From NCBI RefSeq assembly GCF_024323335.1, contig NC_066579.1, forward strand, positions 128,424,854-128,488,853: 64,000 nucleotides of DNA, in the 5' to 3' direction. Shown one piece after another: positions 42,217 through 59,939 of this stretch (its first letter is position 1; the number at the start of each line of letters is the position of its first letter). Below the pieces are notes generated by a model. It worked only from the letters and a program-made list of their open reading frames with translations. It did no database searches and was not told where the DNA came from. The DNA is from Lathyrus oleraceus (Eukaryota; Streptophyta; Magnoliopsida; Fabales; Fabaceae). A program made the translations under genes and the position numbers.

Positions 42217-42586
42217 TAGATTCACTCTTTGGCGTTTTTGTTGCGTCGGTTACCTCTTTTCTGTTAGCTCTTTTTTGTATTATATTTGTAGGTAGAATTT
42301 TGCACACGAACTAAATATTAGGAAAAGACGTATATTTCTCGAGCTGTGCACCTAATGCTGTTAACTGAGAAGATATTTTCCATAAAATCAACGAGGACCG
42401 GTAGATTCACTCTTTGGCGTTTTTGTTGTGTCAGTTTCCTCATTTCTATTAGCTTTTCTATTGTATTATTTTTGTAGTTAGAATTTTGCACACGGACTAA
42501 ATATTAGGAAAAAAACGTATAATTCTCGAGCTGTGCACCTAATGCTGTTAATTGAGAAGATATTTTCCATAAAATCAACGAGGACC
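42217..42586. repeat. Tandem duplication of 185 bp in the SnRK1 leader intron
   Basis: Copy 1 (42217-42399) and copy 2 (42402-42586) share TTCACTCTTTGGCGTTTTTG, CTCGAGCTGTGCACCTAATG and TTTTCCATAAAATCAACGAG. They differ at about one base in ten. Copy 2 is directly followed by a CACGTG G-box (42588-42593), which copy 1 lacks. Confidence 0.85.
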
Positions 42587-42985
42587 TCACGTGTATCATG
42601 ACGCCTTATAAAGGAAATAAGTTTACTTATTTTGCTTTCTGTAATAATTTCTGTTTGCATCCGATTATATACATTGTTTAAGGTAGTCAACGGTAAAAGT
42701 TCTATTAACTCAATAAAGAAAGTCATTACTTTTCTTTTAAAACTCTACTAAACTTAACGCTTATTAGAGGAAAATTATGCTGTGGACGCCAATTAAATCT
42801 GTACAGTTGTTATAGTTCTGTTGGATCTTTTTAATTGCTTAGCATATGACCCCGTCATTTATTTATTTGATTTCATATCCAATGATGGCTTTGATCTGTT
42901 TTGCGCGTGTGTGCGTCCATTTTCATATACTTTAATATGTTTGTTTTATATTGTTTCTTTTTGAATTTTCCCCTAGATTTCGAAA

Positions 42986-48717
<5,732 letters not shown>

Positions 48718-49290
48718 TACAAAGATAGTACAGACTCACATGGAGGACCTGAGGTGTCCTATTGTTTCATGTGAATAAGCTCATGTTGTAAATATAATTG
48801 CTCTTTCTGGGTTGACCTTATGCTTGTACTTTTAGTATACCCTCAGTTTTTATAATTTGGGTAATCATGATTATTACGAGGCAATCCTAAATATGGTATT
48901 TGCTTCTCTTTTCACAGAGAATTGAGTTTTCCAATCCTGTGAATTATGTGGGAATTTTATGGAAGAAACATCCCCCAACAGATACAGTTATTTATGGTAT
49001 TGAACCTAGTGTTATATTGACTATTTATCTACTTGCATGACATTACTCTTCTCGTTGTGTAATTTGATTGCTTTTGTTTGGTACTTTTGTTATTGTTATT
49101 ATTTTAAAAATCAAATGATTAATTGGTAGGGTACTTTCTTTTGGTGCTGATTTGTAAATAATACTACACTGTTGATTAAGGAGTTTGAAGTATTCATTAT
49201 GTCTTTGAATTGATTTAGAAGTTTATATTTGGATGAATAATTTAAAGGAAAAATTTAATTACGAGGGATAAATAAAATATTTCGCAGACA
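48718..49290 (+). other. SnRK1 3' untranslated and downstream region
   Basis: The stop codon is followed by AT-rich sequence without another exon. Candidate AATAAT/AATAAA-like signals are present near 49160 and later, but the poly(A) site cannot be fixed from sequence alone. Confidence 0.4.
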
Positions 49291-49291
49291 T

Positions 49292-49530
49292 CCAGTGAAA
49301 AGCTTATTTAAATAACCTATTTTTTCAAATAAATATTCAAAACAGTTCATTTTTTTCCACTTTTAAATAAAAAAATTCTCAAAATAAAAGAAGTGTCAAT
49401 TGGATTGGTGCCTCTTTTATTGAGAATATTTTTAATTTGAAAGTGGGTTAATTTGGAAAATAGGTGGAAAAATGAGTTGTTTTGAATATTTATTTCAAAA
49501 AATGAGCTATTTATATAAAATTTTCACATC
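49292..49530. mobile_element. Long-inverted-repeat MITE downstream of SnRK1
   Basis: Arms of about 105 bp are near complements. The left arm has TTATTTAAATAACC, TTTTCAAATAAATATTCAAA and CAATTGG. The right arm has GAATATTTATTTCAAAAAAT and ATGAGCTATTTATATAA. The loop centre is at about 49400, with GTGTCAATTGG and TTGGTGCCTC. No coding sequence. The element would form a strong hairpin if read through from SnRK1. Confidence 0.65.
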
Positions 49531-49899
49531 CAATCATATTTTAACATGTTGTAGTTATAATTAGGTATATTATTTTAACATGTAGTAGTTATAATTAGGT
49601 ATATTAGTAAGTATACATTGTATATATATTGTATATATTTTTGTTATTGAGGGTATAAAGTTGTCAAACTCGTTAGAGAAAATGGAACTGCAGGATGAAA
49701 TTTTACTTTAGAATTCATGTGACATTTGATATTATGATATATGAAAACTAATTGGGTTTTTTTATTATCATTTTTTAAAAAACTTCTAATTTTCTAGAAC
49801 AAAGTGAGATGGGCCTCTTATAGAAGCGAGATCGACAGGGAGTAGAACAAAGTGAGATGAACCTTTAGTATAAGAGGCCTCACCAGAAAAAAAAAGCAT

Positions 49900-50981
49900 C
49901 CTAGAAAATCACCCCGGTAATGGGTGAACGGGTCGAACTAATGATTGTCCGAATGAAAACTAACGAGCCGTTGCATAAGGAAGTTGTCATGAGAGGAGAA
50001 CCTCATACGAAACAAATTAAGGAATAATCTAAGGGAATGTTTCTAGTATTTATGCTCAATAGACAACTGGAATACCCTCATGAAGGCCCAAGACTTCAGA
50101 TGAAGCTGAGAAGGAGCAACTTTTAAATGTTTCAGGACGACCACTTTGAAGTCGATCACTTTGAAGTCGGAGAAAGGTAGTCCCAATACTATCCTTATGA
50201 ATAGACACTCATAGAGTAGACATTCATAGAGTGAGACCGCATAGTCGTCAAAAGGGACTACATATCCTATTTTACGAGTCCACTAGAATACTTGAATATT
50301 CTTGAGGATCGCCGACCAAGATACTTGCATCGTCTATAGCTGCCCCAATACTCAAAATGGATGGAGTACCCATTACTTTTGCAGTCCCATCCTTGTGAAT
50401 GCACTTGTCAAAGGAACTACATATCCTCTTCTACGAGCTCATTAGAAGAGCCGAGCATTATTAAGGATCATCGACCACGATACTTGCAGCATCTCTAGAT
50501 GCCCCAATACTCAAAATGAATGTAGTACCTATTACTTTTGCGTCTACCCTATAGTTCCTCCCTGCAACTGACTGATATCGAAGATTCAAGTAGGCATTCA
50601 CTTCAGCGTTGTTGGGTTCACATTTATAGGTCCTCAAGCAAAGTTGGATAAACCTTTTAGCACACACTCTCTCCTTTATGGGTTTACTTATATTTCCTCC
50701 CCGGTTAAGACATGAGGGGACATAAGGACCTTGACACGATTCGCCTTTCTACCAAAATTTAACAAAAGCGCTTCTAATGAGTCAAGTGAAGAAGCTCCTT
50801 CCTCCAAGGAATTCCCAGATACACTTTCTTAGTTAGGATCGTTCGATAAAGGTATGACTTATAGTTATAAGACATCATGATTAAGAGGAGGGAGATGATA
50901 ATCAGGAAATGTCCCTAGTTTCGTGGCTGGAGAAGTTTCACTCCCATAATCGCTCACTAAGTTAACAGTACTATCACTCAT
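49900..50981 (-). pseudogene. Antisense ORF of Tat-like copy C
   Basis: The minus strand starts MSDSTVNLVSDYGSETSPAT at 50981, continues with GNSLEEGASSLDSLEALLLN (copy A has GNSLEEEISSCRSMDALIKN), and later carries PFSDFKV, VVVLKHLKVAPSQLH and LKSWAFMRVFQLS, the conserved block of this family. Two segments (about 50264-50405 and 50411-50545) are tandem duplicates: both contain CATATCCT(A/C)TT(T/C)TACGAG and AGATGCCCCAATACTCAAAA-like text. Stops and frame changes are frequent, so it is not functional. Confidence 0.6.
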
Positions 50982-51216
50982 CCTGACTAGAAAACAGGAA
51001 ATACTAAAGAAAAATCTTGATTTTATGATGGTACCTGGGGCATGAAATTGATGAAGTAGAATGAATGACGAAAACATAGATTTTGATTACAAAACTGAAA
51101 TCTTCCGGGTTAATGCTCTTAAGAAGGAAGAGGCAAAGATGTTTGCCAATAAAGTGTATGTGAATGAACTTGAATTCCAAAAGTTACGAAAAGTCTCCCA
51201 AACGTTCGACTCCTCA

Positions 51217-51224
51217 TATTTATA
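51217..51224 (-). promoter_or_regulatory. Minus-strand TATA box of the antisense ORF, copy C
   Basis: The minus strand reads TATAAATA, 236 bp before the ATG at 50981. The same arrangement is seen in copy A (8808-8815). Confidence 0.5.
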
Positions 51225-51799
51225 GGAGGAAACGGTTGGACGAACCAAATCAACTAAAGAATGAAGTTAAAAAATCAACGACTAGATTTCTCTTTGAGGA
51301 TAGATGCAAACCCGAGTTCACTCAAGTGCACTATGAACCATGCAGTGTACTAGCTTGTCACATCAACACACGTGTCAAAAGAAGGAGACAAAGTATTTCA
51401 ACAATGAAAATACATTTAATGCGCTTGTTTCCCATTACTTTTTCAACTGACTCTAAACTTTTTAGATCTAGCTCACCCAGGACAACGTCTTGGAGACCGA
51501 CAAAAATTACTAAAGGCTTCCCCGACTCAATGACAAAGCCTTGGGGACAACTGTTCTAGGTTGGTCAAAGGCACAAATAGTTAAGACATAATTCATCTAA
51601 AATCTACTCCACTTGATCCAAAATATAAAGTCAGTACACACCAGAAACAAGGTACATCCTTTTGATCTCCACTTTCGGTATACTCATCTTGAACCTTGAA
51701 CTGACTTGGGCGTAAGAGCACTAACCATGCAGGTCCACTACGCGCCTCCGTCTCGAAGATCAGGACCACCAGTTCAAAAGGTCCAGTTCATCAACTACA

Positions 51800-53140
51800 T
51801 GAAGGAGAATGACGATCCAAAATGCAACGAAAATTAAAATTTTCTCCTTTAGTGATCCTTACAAATGGGCATGATCAGTGATAGGAATCGTTACCTCTTG
51901 TGGCGATTGAAACCTTTGATGCAGATCTAAGGAGTGATCACGAACGTTGAATGATGACAACGCCTCTACTCAGTCCGCACGAACGAATTCCTTCAGTCTT
52001 AGTGATAGATGCTACAAATGAAGGCTTTGAGTGAGAAAGAGAGAGAAATGAAATTTTATCTGATGAAATGCTTATGCACAAGGGTTTTATTTATAGAACC
52101 ACTTGTGTGGGTTGCAAGCTAAAAAGTCCACTTAAGTGTATGTGACCCATATCTTATGATATACCAAAAATCACTTAAGCGCGTGATACCTTACCACATT
52201 TCGTATTCTACTTAAGTGCATGTACCTTACGATGTTCCACAATTCACTTAAGTGCACCGTACCTTACGGTGTTCCTTATTTACTCTATCTCTCATCAATC
52301 TTTCCTTTTGTGTGTGACCCTGTAGGTTTTCACGATATTGGAAATTATATTAAATCCCGTATTTAATATAATAAACAGTGAGCGGTATCTAGCAACACAT
52401 CGCTGCTACCCAAGACACGAAAATATCATGTGACCTGACAAATGACTTTTTTGTGATAATACTTATGTGTACAATTATCCTTTTACCCTTATGTCTATAT
52501 TGAACACAAGGCATAGACCGTGTCATCCTTGTCCAGTTCAATATTGGGCCCTTAGACATTTATCATGTTAAGCAGGATGGGAAAATTCCATCTAGGTCAC
52601 TCATGTCCCTCAGCATGCTTAGTGGAGTACCCATCAACTGACATCCAGTTACGGACAATATTTGATCAGCAATAAAGCACTCGACTCTACATCTAGGGTC
52701 CATAATGGTTTTAGGTCGAAGGGTGGTATGCACCACTATCACCATGAGAATAATTTATGACACCTTGCATAACATTCTATATAGTATTCTCATAGCGGGT
52801 CAATCAAGTATAAATATTACTCCTAATATTCATACCTATGTTTAAGACTTGATCACTCCTTATCCATGATCCATGAGATGTGATCATCAGTCTATATACA
52901 TAATAATCTTAATGCTTTAATATTATTCCACTTCACAACAAAGCTCGACTACGGATACTTTAAGAATAATGTCCTTATGTTTAATGGGATCTCATGATTA
53001 AGTCATACTTGATACATTAAACGACCTAACTATTCTAAGGACTTTATTAAACAAACATAATAAAGAAAAATGCCTTTTATTATTAATAAATAATTCGATA
53101 CAAGTACCAAAAGTATTGACCTCTAGGACTTACACCAACA
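51800..53140 (-). mobile_element. Solo LTR of a Ty1/copia element, 1341 bp
   Basis: On the minus strand it begins TGTTGGTGTAAGTCCTAGAG and ends TTCTCCTTCA (TG...CA). It is bounded by the perfect 5-bp repeat CTACA (51795-51799 and 53141-53145). No internal retroelement sequence lies between. This is the signature of LTR-LTR recombination. The beginning and the ending are of a type I know from plant copia elements, where the tail is followed by a TGGTATCAGAGC primer site. Confidence 0.88.
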
Positions 53141-53353
53141 CTACATTCATTTCTGGTTCTTAAATGAAATAATATCTAAAAATCCACTTGGCTACTTTCC
53201 AATGGTGTTTATTTAGTTTGGATTGCTTGACCCCTGACATGGCCCTAGACATACTTAACACTCATGATATTCTCATACTTCAATATGTTTTCCTCATCTA
53301 TATCCATGTTTATGTGTTTAATTTTCATATGAAAATTTCTCTAGGTTTTAAAA

Positions 53354-53795
53354 ATGGACGAATCAAATACTAGTTATGGCGGAAGTATGGACACACGTCT
53401 ATCAAATTATAAGTTGGGAAAGTCACTTTGCTTGGCATAGTAAAATTTGCAGAACATATATTAACTGGCGACAAAGTTACAATATATATCATTAAGTGCC
53501 GTTGGACAAAGGACAAACAAATGGAAGAAAAAGGTTCTTATCATTTGCATAAATTTAAACATTTTTCATTGTTTGATAACTCTACACATATATAACTTTT
53601 TTTACACATGCAAATAATATGTTAAATTATTCAATTTGTTGCAGTAAGAAAAGAAATGAATATTTTAAGATCGTTGAAGCATCCTCATATAATACAAATT
53701 TATGAGGTGGTAGAAACCCTAATATATATATATTATGGAGTATATGGAAAATGGAGAGCTTTTTGATTATATAATAGAAAAGAGTAGAAGGTGTT
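53354..53795 (+). pseudogene. SnRK1 alpha pseudogene, exons 1-2 only
   Basis: It corresponds to the first two coding exons of the intact gene, with the intron kept: a leader acceptor TTTCTCTAG at 53345, start ATG at 53354, exon 1 to 53533 (donor AAAAG|GTTCTT), intron of 111 bp, and acceptor TTGCAG|TAAGAA at 53644/53645. Residues MDESNTSYGGSMDTRLSNYK and HPHIIQIYEVVET align with the family. The glycine loop after NYKLGKSL is deleted with a frame shift, and a second frame change lies near TLIYIYYG. Similarity stops after DYIIEKS near 53790. Because introns are kept it arose by DNA duplication, not by reverse transcription. The N-terminus is quite diverged from the neighbouring gene. Confidence 0.9.
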
Positions 53796-54545
53796 AATGA
53801 ATGTTTGAAGTGGAAAATTTGGGATTTTGTTGCATGGCGGATTGTGTTTGGTAATTTATGAAAGGTGTAGATTGTGGTTGATGTTCTTCCATTAAATCAA
53901 GAAAATGTGTGTTGTAGTCATGGATCCAAGGATATAGTGGGATATGGTTGGTTCTTTTTTCAAGAAAGATAAAATGGTCTTCATAGAGTAGTATATTCCC
54001 AGAGATGAAGATCTATATTACAGAAAGATTCATGATCATATAGCCTTTTGTTCCTTATTTGTAACCAAGAAAGATAGAATTTCTTACGCAATAATCAAGC
54101 TTGTGTCGACCTTGGGTGAATGTAATGGCAGATGCAAGGAATCCAAAAACCTTGAAGTTGCCCTAGGAAGGTGAATGTCGTGAAAAAGCTCAAAATGAGT
54201 TTGGGATGATATGAATGGTGAATGTAGTTTATTGATGTGGAATGCATCATAGTTCTAGAGACATTTTGATATGTCTCTATTTCCTCTCTGTCTAGATACA
54301 CCGTTGAGGTGTTTCCACTTAGATTTCTTTGGTGTAGGTTGCCTAGAGATTGAAATTAATCATCCTGGAGGAAATATTTCCCATTGTCAGTTCATATGAA
54401 TTTGACTTTTTATTCGATCGAATGTGCACAAGAGTGATGAAGTTATGAATCATTAGGTATGTCTCAGACTTGTTTTTCATTAGGAAATGCCACGTGTTTT
54501 GTGTGTAGCTATCTGCAACATAAATAAAATAGCAATGGGCATGGG
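53796..54545 (-). pseudogene. Ty1/copia integrase and downstream fragment
   Basis: The minus strand around 54536-54340 reads ADSYTQNTWHFLMKNKSE and, further on, HIRSNKKS, corresponding to the integrase core pattern DDYSR.TWVYFLK.KSE and T..GKKIK. Further down (54110-53950), YCVRNSIFLGYK and GTKGYMI match the KCVFLGY...KGY motif that follows integrase in copia pol. Stops and shifts abound. It begins exactly where the SnRK1 pseudogene ends, so it probably truncated that copy. Confidence 0.65.
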
Positions 54546-54619
54546 CATATGGAGTAATATGAACTTACTAAACATGATGGTTGAAAACACGGGGGAAGTT
54601 GAATTGTGTTGCCTTTTCT

Positions 54620-55869
54620 CAATTTTTTTTCTTTTACTTTTGATTGATCTTAATCAGATTCTGAATACTCAGTTCAGAGTCTGAACTCTTTATCATCTTT
54701 ATCAAATTTTGCAACAGAATTTGACTCAGAGGTAAACTAATGATAGTAACAAAATATAGTTCAAAAGCAAGTAAAGTAAAGCAAGAGACACAAGCAGCTA
54801 TCCTAGTTCCTCTCACAACTTGAGAGTAGTCCATTCCCATTGTACTTCCAAGATATTTTCATTATAACCAGACTGATTACAAATTCTCAAGCACACAAGA
54901 AAGATACTTCTTTGCTTATACACACAAGTATAAGACTTCCTTGCTCAAACACACAAGTATGAGACTTCTTTGATCAAGCACACAAGCTCAAGACTTCCTT
55001 GCTCTAGCACACAAGCTAAATACTTCATTTGCTCAAACCCACAAGTAAGATACTTCAAATGCTTAAGCACTAAAGCAAGAGACTTTTGACTCTATAACAA
55101 TCTGTTAAGAGATTTGGGTAACAACTACACTTGATATACAATTAGAGGTTTAAATAGAATACGACTTAGAAAGACTCTAAGACTTAAGAAATTCTAAAAT
55201 ATACAAGTGTTAAGATGTTCTAAGTCTAGTAAAGTTGACAAAGTGTCTTCTCTTTGATTGTGAAGGTTTAGAGTTTGTAGCAGTGTGTTGTATTTTTTCT
55301 TTGTAGTCTCATTCTTCTATTCTTCTGCTCCTTATATAGAGAGGGATAAAAGAGACATTATATACTTTCACCAAAAGGTCGGACTATCTTTGTACTTGAT
55401 TAGACACATCAACATATCACCTTTCTGCAAGAGGAATTATATGTTGAAGCTCAGACATCAAAGGAGAGATTTTTCCTTAAGTATTCACGTGATCAAAAGG
55501 TCTCTGAGTCTGTCAGAGTTGCCTCGATTGAAGAGACTCTACTTCAGAGGTTGACTTCCTTTAGACTCCACTCTTCAAAGACTGATCACATAAGAGTCCA
55601 CTTCTTGACTTCTGAAGCCTCAGAGTCTGGATCAACATAGGCTGACTTTCTTCAGAGTCTGGATCTTCCATTAGAGATAGAGTCTTCAAAAGTGATATTC
55701 AGAGCCAAAGTCTGATCTTTAGATGCAGATTACTCAAACTTATTTTCATCTATTTTTAATCATATAATCTTGCATACTTGAACAAATGTTAGACTACCCA
55801 ATTGTTCTTTAAATACTTTGTTATCATTACAACCTAAGGGATATGGTATCAACCGATTTTCTTCCAACA
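54620..55869 (-). repeat. 3' LTR of a SIRE/Maximus-type copia element
   Basis: On the minus strand it starts TGTTGGAAGAAAATCGGTTG directly after a polypurine tract, and carries a TATA-like CTCTATATAAGG (about 55330). A run of short repeats of the type CACACAAG(T/C)(A/T)(T/A)(A/G)AGACTTC lies at 54890-55080. The distal end, near 54620-54720, is not defined. Confidence 0.65.
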
Positions 55870-55883
55870 ATCTCCCCCTTTTT
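55870..55883 (-). other. Polypurine tract of the SIRE/Maximus-type element
   Basis: The minus strand reads CAAAAAGGGGGAGA followed by the LTR start TGTTGG. Such tracts prime plus-strand synthesis. A related purine run (CAAAAGGGGGAGAG) occurs inside the element near 56130-56143. Confidence 0.75.
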
Positions 55884-56269
55884 GATGATGAAAAACAATA
55901 GTATTTAAGAACAATTGTTGTTGATTTAATTAACATGTTGACTTCAGGATTTGAGGTTTGTAAGCTCCCATAAGTCTGATAGTTCAGAGGGTGAGGTTTT
56001 TAAGCCCCCCCTAAGTCTTATCCGAGTTAATTAAATTCCTTTAACAACACAATATATTAATCAGCAAAAAATATATTAAGCAGTAGTAGAATAATCATCA
56101 GATTCTGGTGCTTAAATACTATTTTATCTCTCCCCCTTTTGTCATCAACAAAAAGATAAAAAAGAGAACAAAAAAGATACTGAAGAATTTTTTTCATATA
56201 TACAAAAAGAAGTGATGCACAACACAAAGTTTAGAAAAGATAAAAAAGGGTTGACTAAATCCTAAAGCC

Positions 56270-59200
56270 TAAGGGTTCTTCTTCAGAAGCTCCAGAACAA
56301 CTTTTAGATCAACACTCAAGTCATCTTGTCTGACATACATAACATTCATCTTATCATCCATGTCCCTTTGCTTATTGCCCATGGCTTCCTGATTAGCAGT
56401 AACAGAAGCCAACTTTGCTTCCATAAGATCTTGCCTCTGATTGGAAGAAGCAACATACTATGAGGAGATGTATTTTATATTTTGAAGAATTGATACCATA
56501 AAGGCTGTGAGAGAATCCCATTTTTCAGCATAAGCTACTGGGTCAGAGGCTGTAGTTCTCTCATCAACCAGATTCTGCAATCTATCAAAGAGAACAATTT
56601 TGTATTCTTCCATTTAGGCTTGGATATAGGGTGGAGGAAGTGGAATGCCTGTTTGTGGATTGTCAGTTATTGAGGGAATGGATAAGATTGTTGTGCTAGA
56701 TTCTGACACAACACCTATTCTTTTGGGATGGGGTTGGTCATATGGTTGGTCTTCTTGAGCACTTTAGTTAAGGTTTGTTTCAGGTGGAGATTGGTCCAAA
56801 GAAACTTGTCCAGTTTCAATCTAAGGTTAAAATGTAATTTTAACTCCAAATTGATTCTGGACATGACTAGGTTCTAGTTGAGGTGTTGGTTTAGGTGATG
56901 GTTGGGATGTAGGTTGAGGTGAGGGTTGGGGTATAAGTTGGTGTTTTGATTGAGTTTCAGGTTGGGGCTTAGGTGAATGTTCAGGTTCTAGTTGATCTAG
57001 GGTTACATGTTCAACTTTAAACTGAATGGATAAATTATTTTATTTAGAATTTGTTTTAGCAGGACATGCTTGGTCATTTTTTTAGGTCTTGAGGGGTGAA
57101 GGTTTGAAGAGGTATAACATGGATAGGTCTGATAAATATAGGTGAGAGAGTTACATGTTTGAGATTAAGACCATAAAGAGGATCAAAATCAGATTTTGAG
57201 TTAGAGCTTGATGAGGCTTTCCCACTATAAACATCTACGGGGGTGGGGGGGACATGGTGTTCAAAGGCGGAGGTTGTTCAAAATTAGAAAAATATGTTAA
57301 TGGTTTCTGATCATCAATGGTTTCACCAACAAGATATTCAAAATCAACTAGATTTATAGCATTCTCTAGAATTTGAATGATGGGTGTTGGGTTAGGGGAA
57401 TCCATCACAGGTTCTGATTGTTGAATAAGTGATAAAATGTCTTTTGGAGATGGTTTGGGTGAAGGTTTGTGTGAGGGTGTTGGTGATATATGGTTTAAAG
57501 TGGAAGAATCAAAACAATCCTCAAAGATAGAGTTAAGATTGTTACCCATCATATAAATCTCCATAGCATCTAGAGTAGCTTGGTCCTCTTCACCAACAAC
57601 TTCAGAGGCAAGGTTGGTAGTAGCTTCTGATACAACTCCTTCTAGTACACCAGAAGCTTCAGCTTCAGAGGCACCCTCAGCAGACTTCAACCAGCTATGA
57701 CTTCAGCAACTTGGGTTTCAGCGGTCTCCAAAACTTATCCTTCAGCAACAACTTCTTCCAACTGAGCATCACATGTTACAGGTTGTTTCTTTGCTTGTTC
57801 CAACAGAGTAGAGACCAATATTTGAGCTCCCTTGTGAATAGATCCTTCTACAACCTTATGGGCTCCACCATCTACAACCTTTGTCCTCTTGACTAAAGAT
57901 ACCTCAACTTTCTTTTCCTATATAATTTAAGAAGGAAGAATAATCTTTCTTAACTTCCTATTATTTTTAGGTTCATCAGTAGTGACAGAAGATGAATATA
58001 TCTTCTGAGGAGTCTTTCCACTTCCCGTCTTAGAGGGCATCAAGATAATGGATGCAACTACCTCTTTAATTTATTTCTCAATCTCCTTCTGTTGCACAAC
58101 CTACTTCTTAGGAGGATTATGAATTATCTTATGAGCATCAGAAGCCACCTATTTTCTTTTCCTAGAAGGTTTATGCAAGTTAGTTGGTTCATCTTCTAAG
58201 TCTTCGTATCTCAGAACCACATTAGCTTCTTCTTTTTCCATCTCAATGTACATCCTAATTACCTAAGGATTTTTATGCTTGGTAATTACATGATAGTCCT
58301 TAAGATAATTAGTTTTTTCACTTCCTACTCTGAGAGGTTCTTTCGATACCACCACTTCATTCTTCTTCAGAAGCTTCATGTTGGCCAGAACAGAAGTAGA
58401 GAGAATGTTCCTATGAATTTCCTACAGATCCTCCTAAGCAGAGGCAACTCTCATGGAGTCAATCAGACGACCCTGGTGAAACAGTTCAGACATAAGTCTA
58501 GCATAGGGTACATTCTTATTCTTATGCTTCTTGCTATCCTTAATAGCCTCACAAAGATGATGGAAGATGTAACTAGGGAGATTAATGTTCTCTTCATTGA
58601 CCAAATACCATATGAAGTGTCTATGGTTCTAGGAGATTTGATAAGTGCTACCCTTTCTAGGGATTAGACAACCAGTGAGGATCTTGAACATAAACTTGTA
58701 AGGAGTCTTCATGTTCTTCACCTTTCCAAATTCTGAAGAGGTTGATGTATTTTCTGAAACTCAGACAATTTCCTTTTTGATAACATTAGCTTCTGGGTTG
58801 CTTTCCTTGGTGTTCAAAATGAATCTTCCTATATTTGACACACCAAGAAGCTTAGAAATTATCTTCTGAGTGATGCTGACATCAACATCTATTACAACTT
58901 ACCTAATATCCACTTCTTCAAACTCCTTTAGACCCAATTTCTTTCTACTATTCCCTTTCAAGGATTTGTCTTTCAACACCGTATGACTTTCTTCCATAGA
59001 AGTAAAAAGCTCATCATAAACTTTAGCTATTACCTAGAAATCCCTGACCATATGAGGATACGTTGGACTATTCAATATATCAAAGAATTAAGACCATTCT
59101 TGCACTATGAAGAAACTCTAGAGGGAGTAACCATTCAGATTGAAGGAGTCAAAACCATACTCCGCTTCACAATGAGCTTTAGATCCTCCTTATTGATATA

Positions 59201-59278
59201 TATGGTTTTGGGTTTGATGTACAAACATTTACCAGAACCGACATTCATGGGTGCTTGTTGAGAAGATAATGACTCCAT
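56270..59278 (-). pseudogene. 3' extra ORF (env-like position) of a SIRE/Maximus-type element
   Basis: From the ATG at 59278 (MESLSSQQAPMNVGSGKCLY) fragments of one long protein follow, with in-frame stops: TPYKFMFKILTGCLIPRKGS, DSKKHKNKNVPYARLMSELF, NMKLLKKNEVVVSKEPLR, EMEKEEANVVLRYEDLE, then an acidic Pro/Ser-rich part at 57690-57235 with SPTPSHKPSPKPSPKD, and a helical tail VTANQEAMGNKQRDMDDKMN ahead of the polypurine tract. It sits between pol and the 3' LTR, where SIRE-type elements carry an extra, often called env-like, ORF. Its function is not established and this copy is dead. Noncoding DNA at 59290-59930 separates it from pol scraps. Confidence 0.65.
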
Positions 59279-59939
59279 TGCAAAAAGGTTTTAGGGTTCT
59301 TAGGGTTTCTTTTGAAATGGGTATGTTTCAGAGAAAGCTTGAGAGACAAAAGTGTGGGAAGTGAGAGAGAGAAGTGTGTCCGTCTAATTAAGTAGCGTGT
59401 TTTGAGTGAAAAAACAATTTTTGATAAAAACAATACTTTAAGACAAAGAAGGAAAAATGCTTAATTTCTAATACAAATCATAATAATCTAAATGGTTTTT
59501 ACCCAGTTGTTACAAGCCACATGTTAGAAGACGTTTTAGATTTATGACACGTAAGTGGACATGTGTTAAAGACAGTTGAAATTTTTTGTCCACTTGTATT
59601 CATATCAAAGGCCAATTAGTCTTATTCTGAGTTTTGGAGGCTGAGATTCTCTAGAGGCTACTATTCACCAGAAGCTAGTTCAAAGCTTCTGATCATAGAA
59701 ACTTCTCATCATCATCAGACTCTGATTCTCCAATCAGATGCAAGCACAAACTTTAAAAGATTTTTTAGATGCTTGACTCTAAGATAGAATAAGATTCTTT
59801 GCAACTCAGATATAAGTAGTATTATCATAATGAAGTGTAATTCTACTTCCATAAATATGAAATTCTACTATTTGATGTTTAGAATATCAGGTTTGGAAAC
59901 TGTTGAGTAAAAAAAAGAAATTGTCATACCTTTCTTTGT

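Larger units (their letters stand above)
49800..53165 (+). mobile_element. Tat-like Ty3/gypsy remnant, copy C, containing a solo LTR
   Basis: It repeats the layout of copy A: antisense ORF (about 49900-50981), minus-strand TATA (51217-51224), then an LTR-like plus-strand stretch with CTAACCATGCAGGTCCA and GACCACC. The end is split by the solo LTR at 51800-53140: GTTCATCAACTACA on one side and CTACATTCATTTCTGGTTCTTAAATG on the other, which matches copy A's CATCCATTTCTGGTTCCCGA. It lies between the SnRK1 gene and its pseudogene. Confidence 0.6.

Noticed and set aside
58275..58667. Plus-strand 130-codon frame
   Set aside because: It lies opposite the SIRE-type extra ORF, whose minus-strand reading gives recognisable protein, so the plus frame is a shadow.
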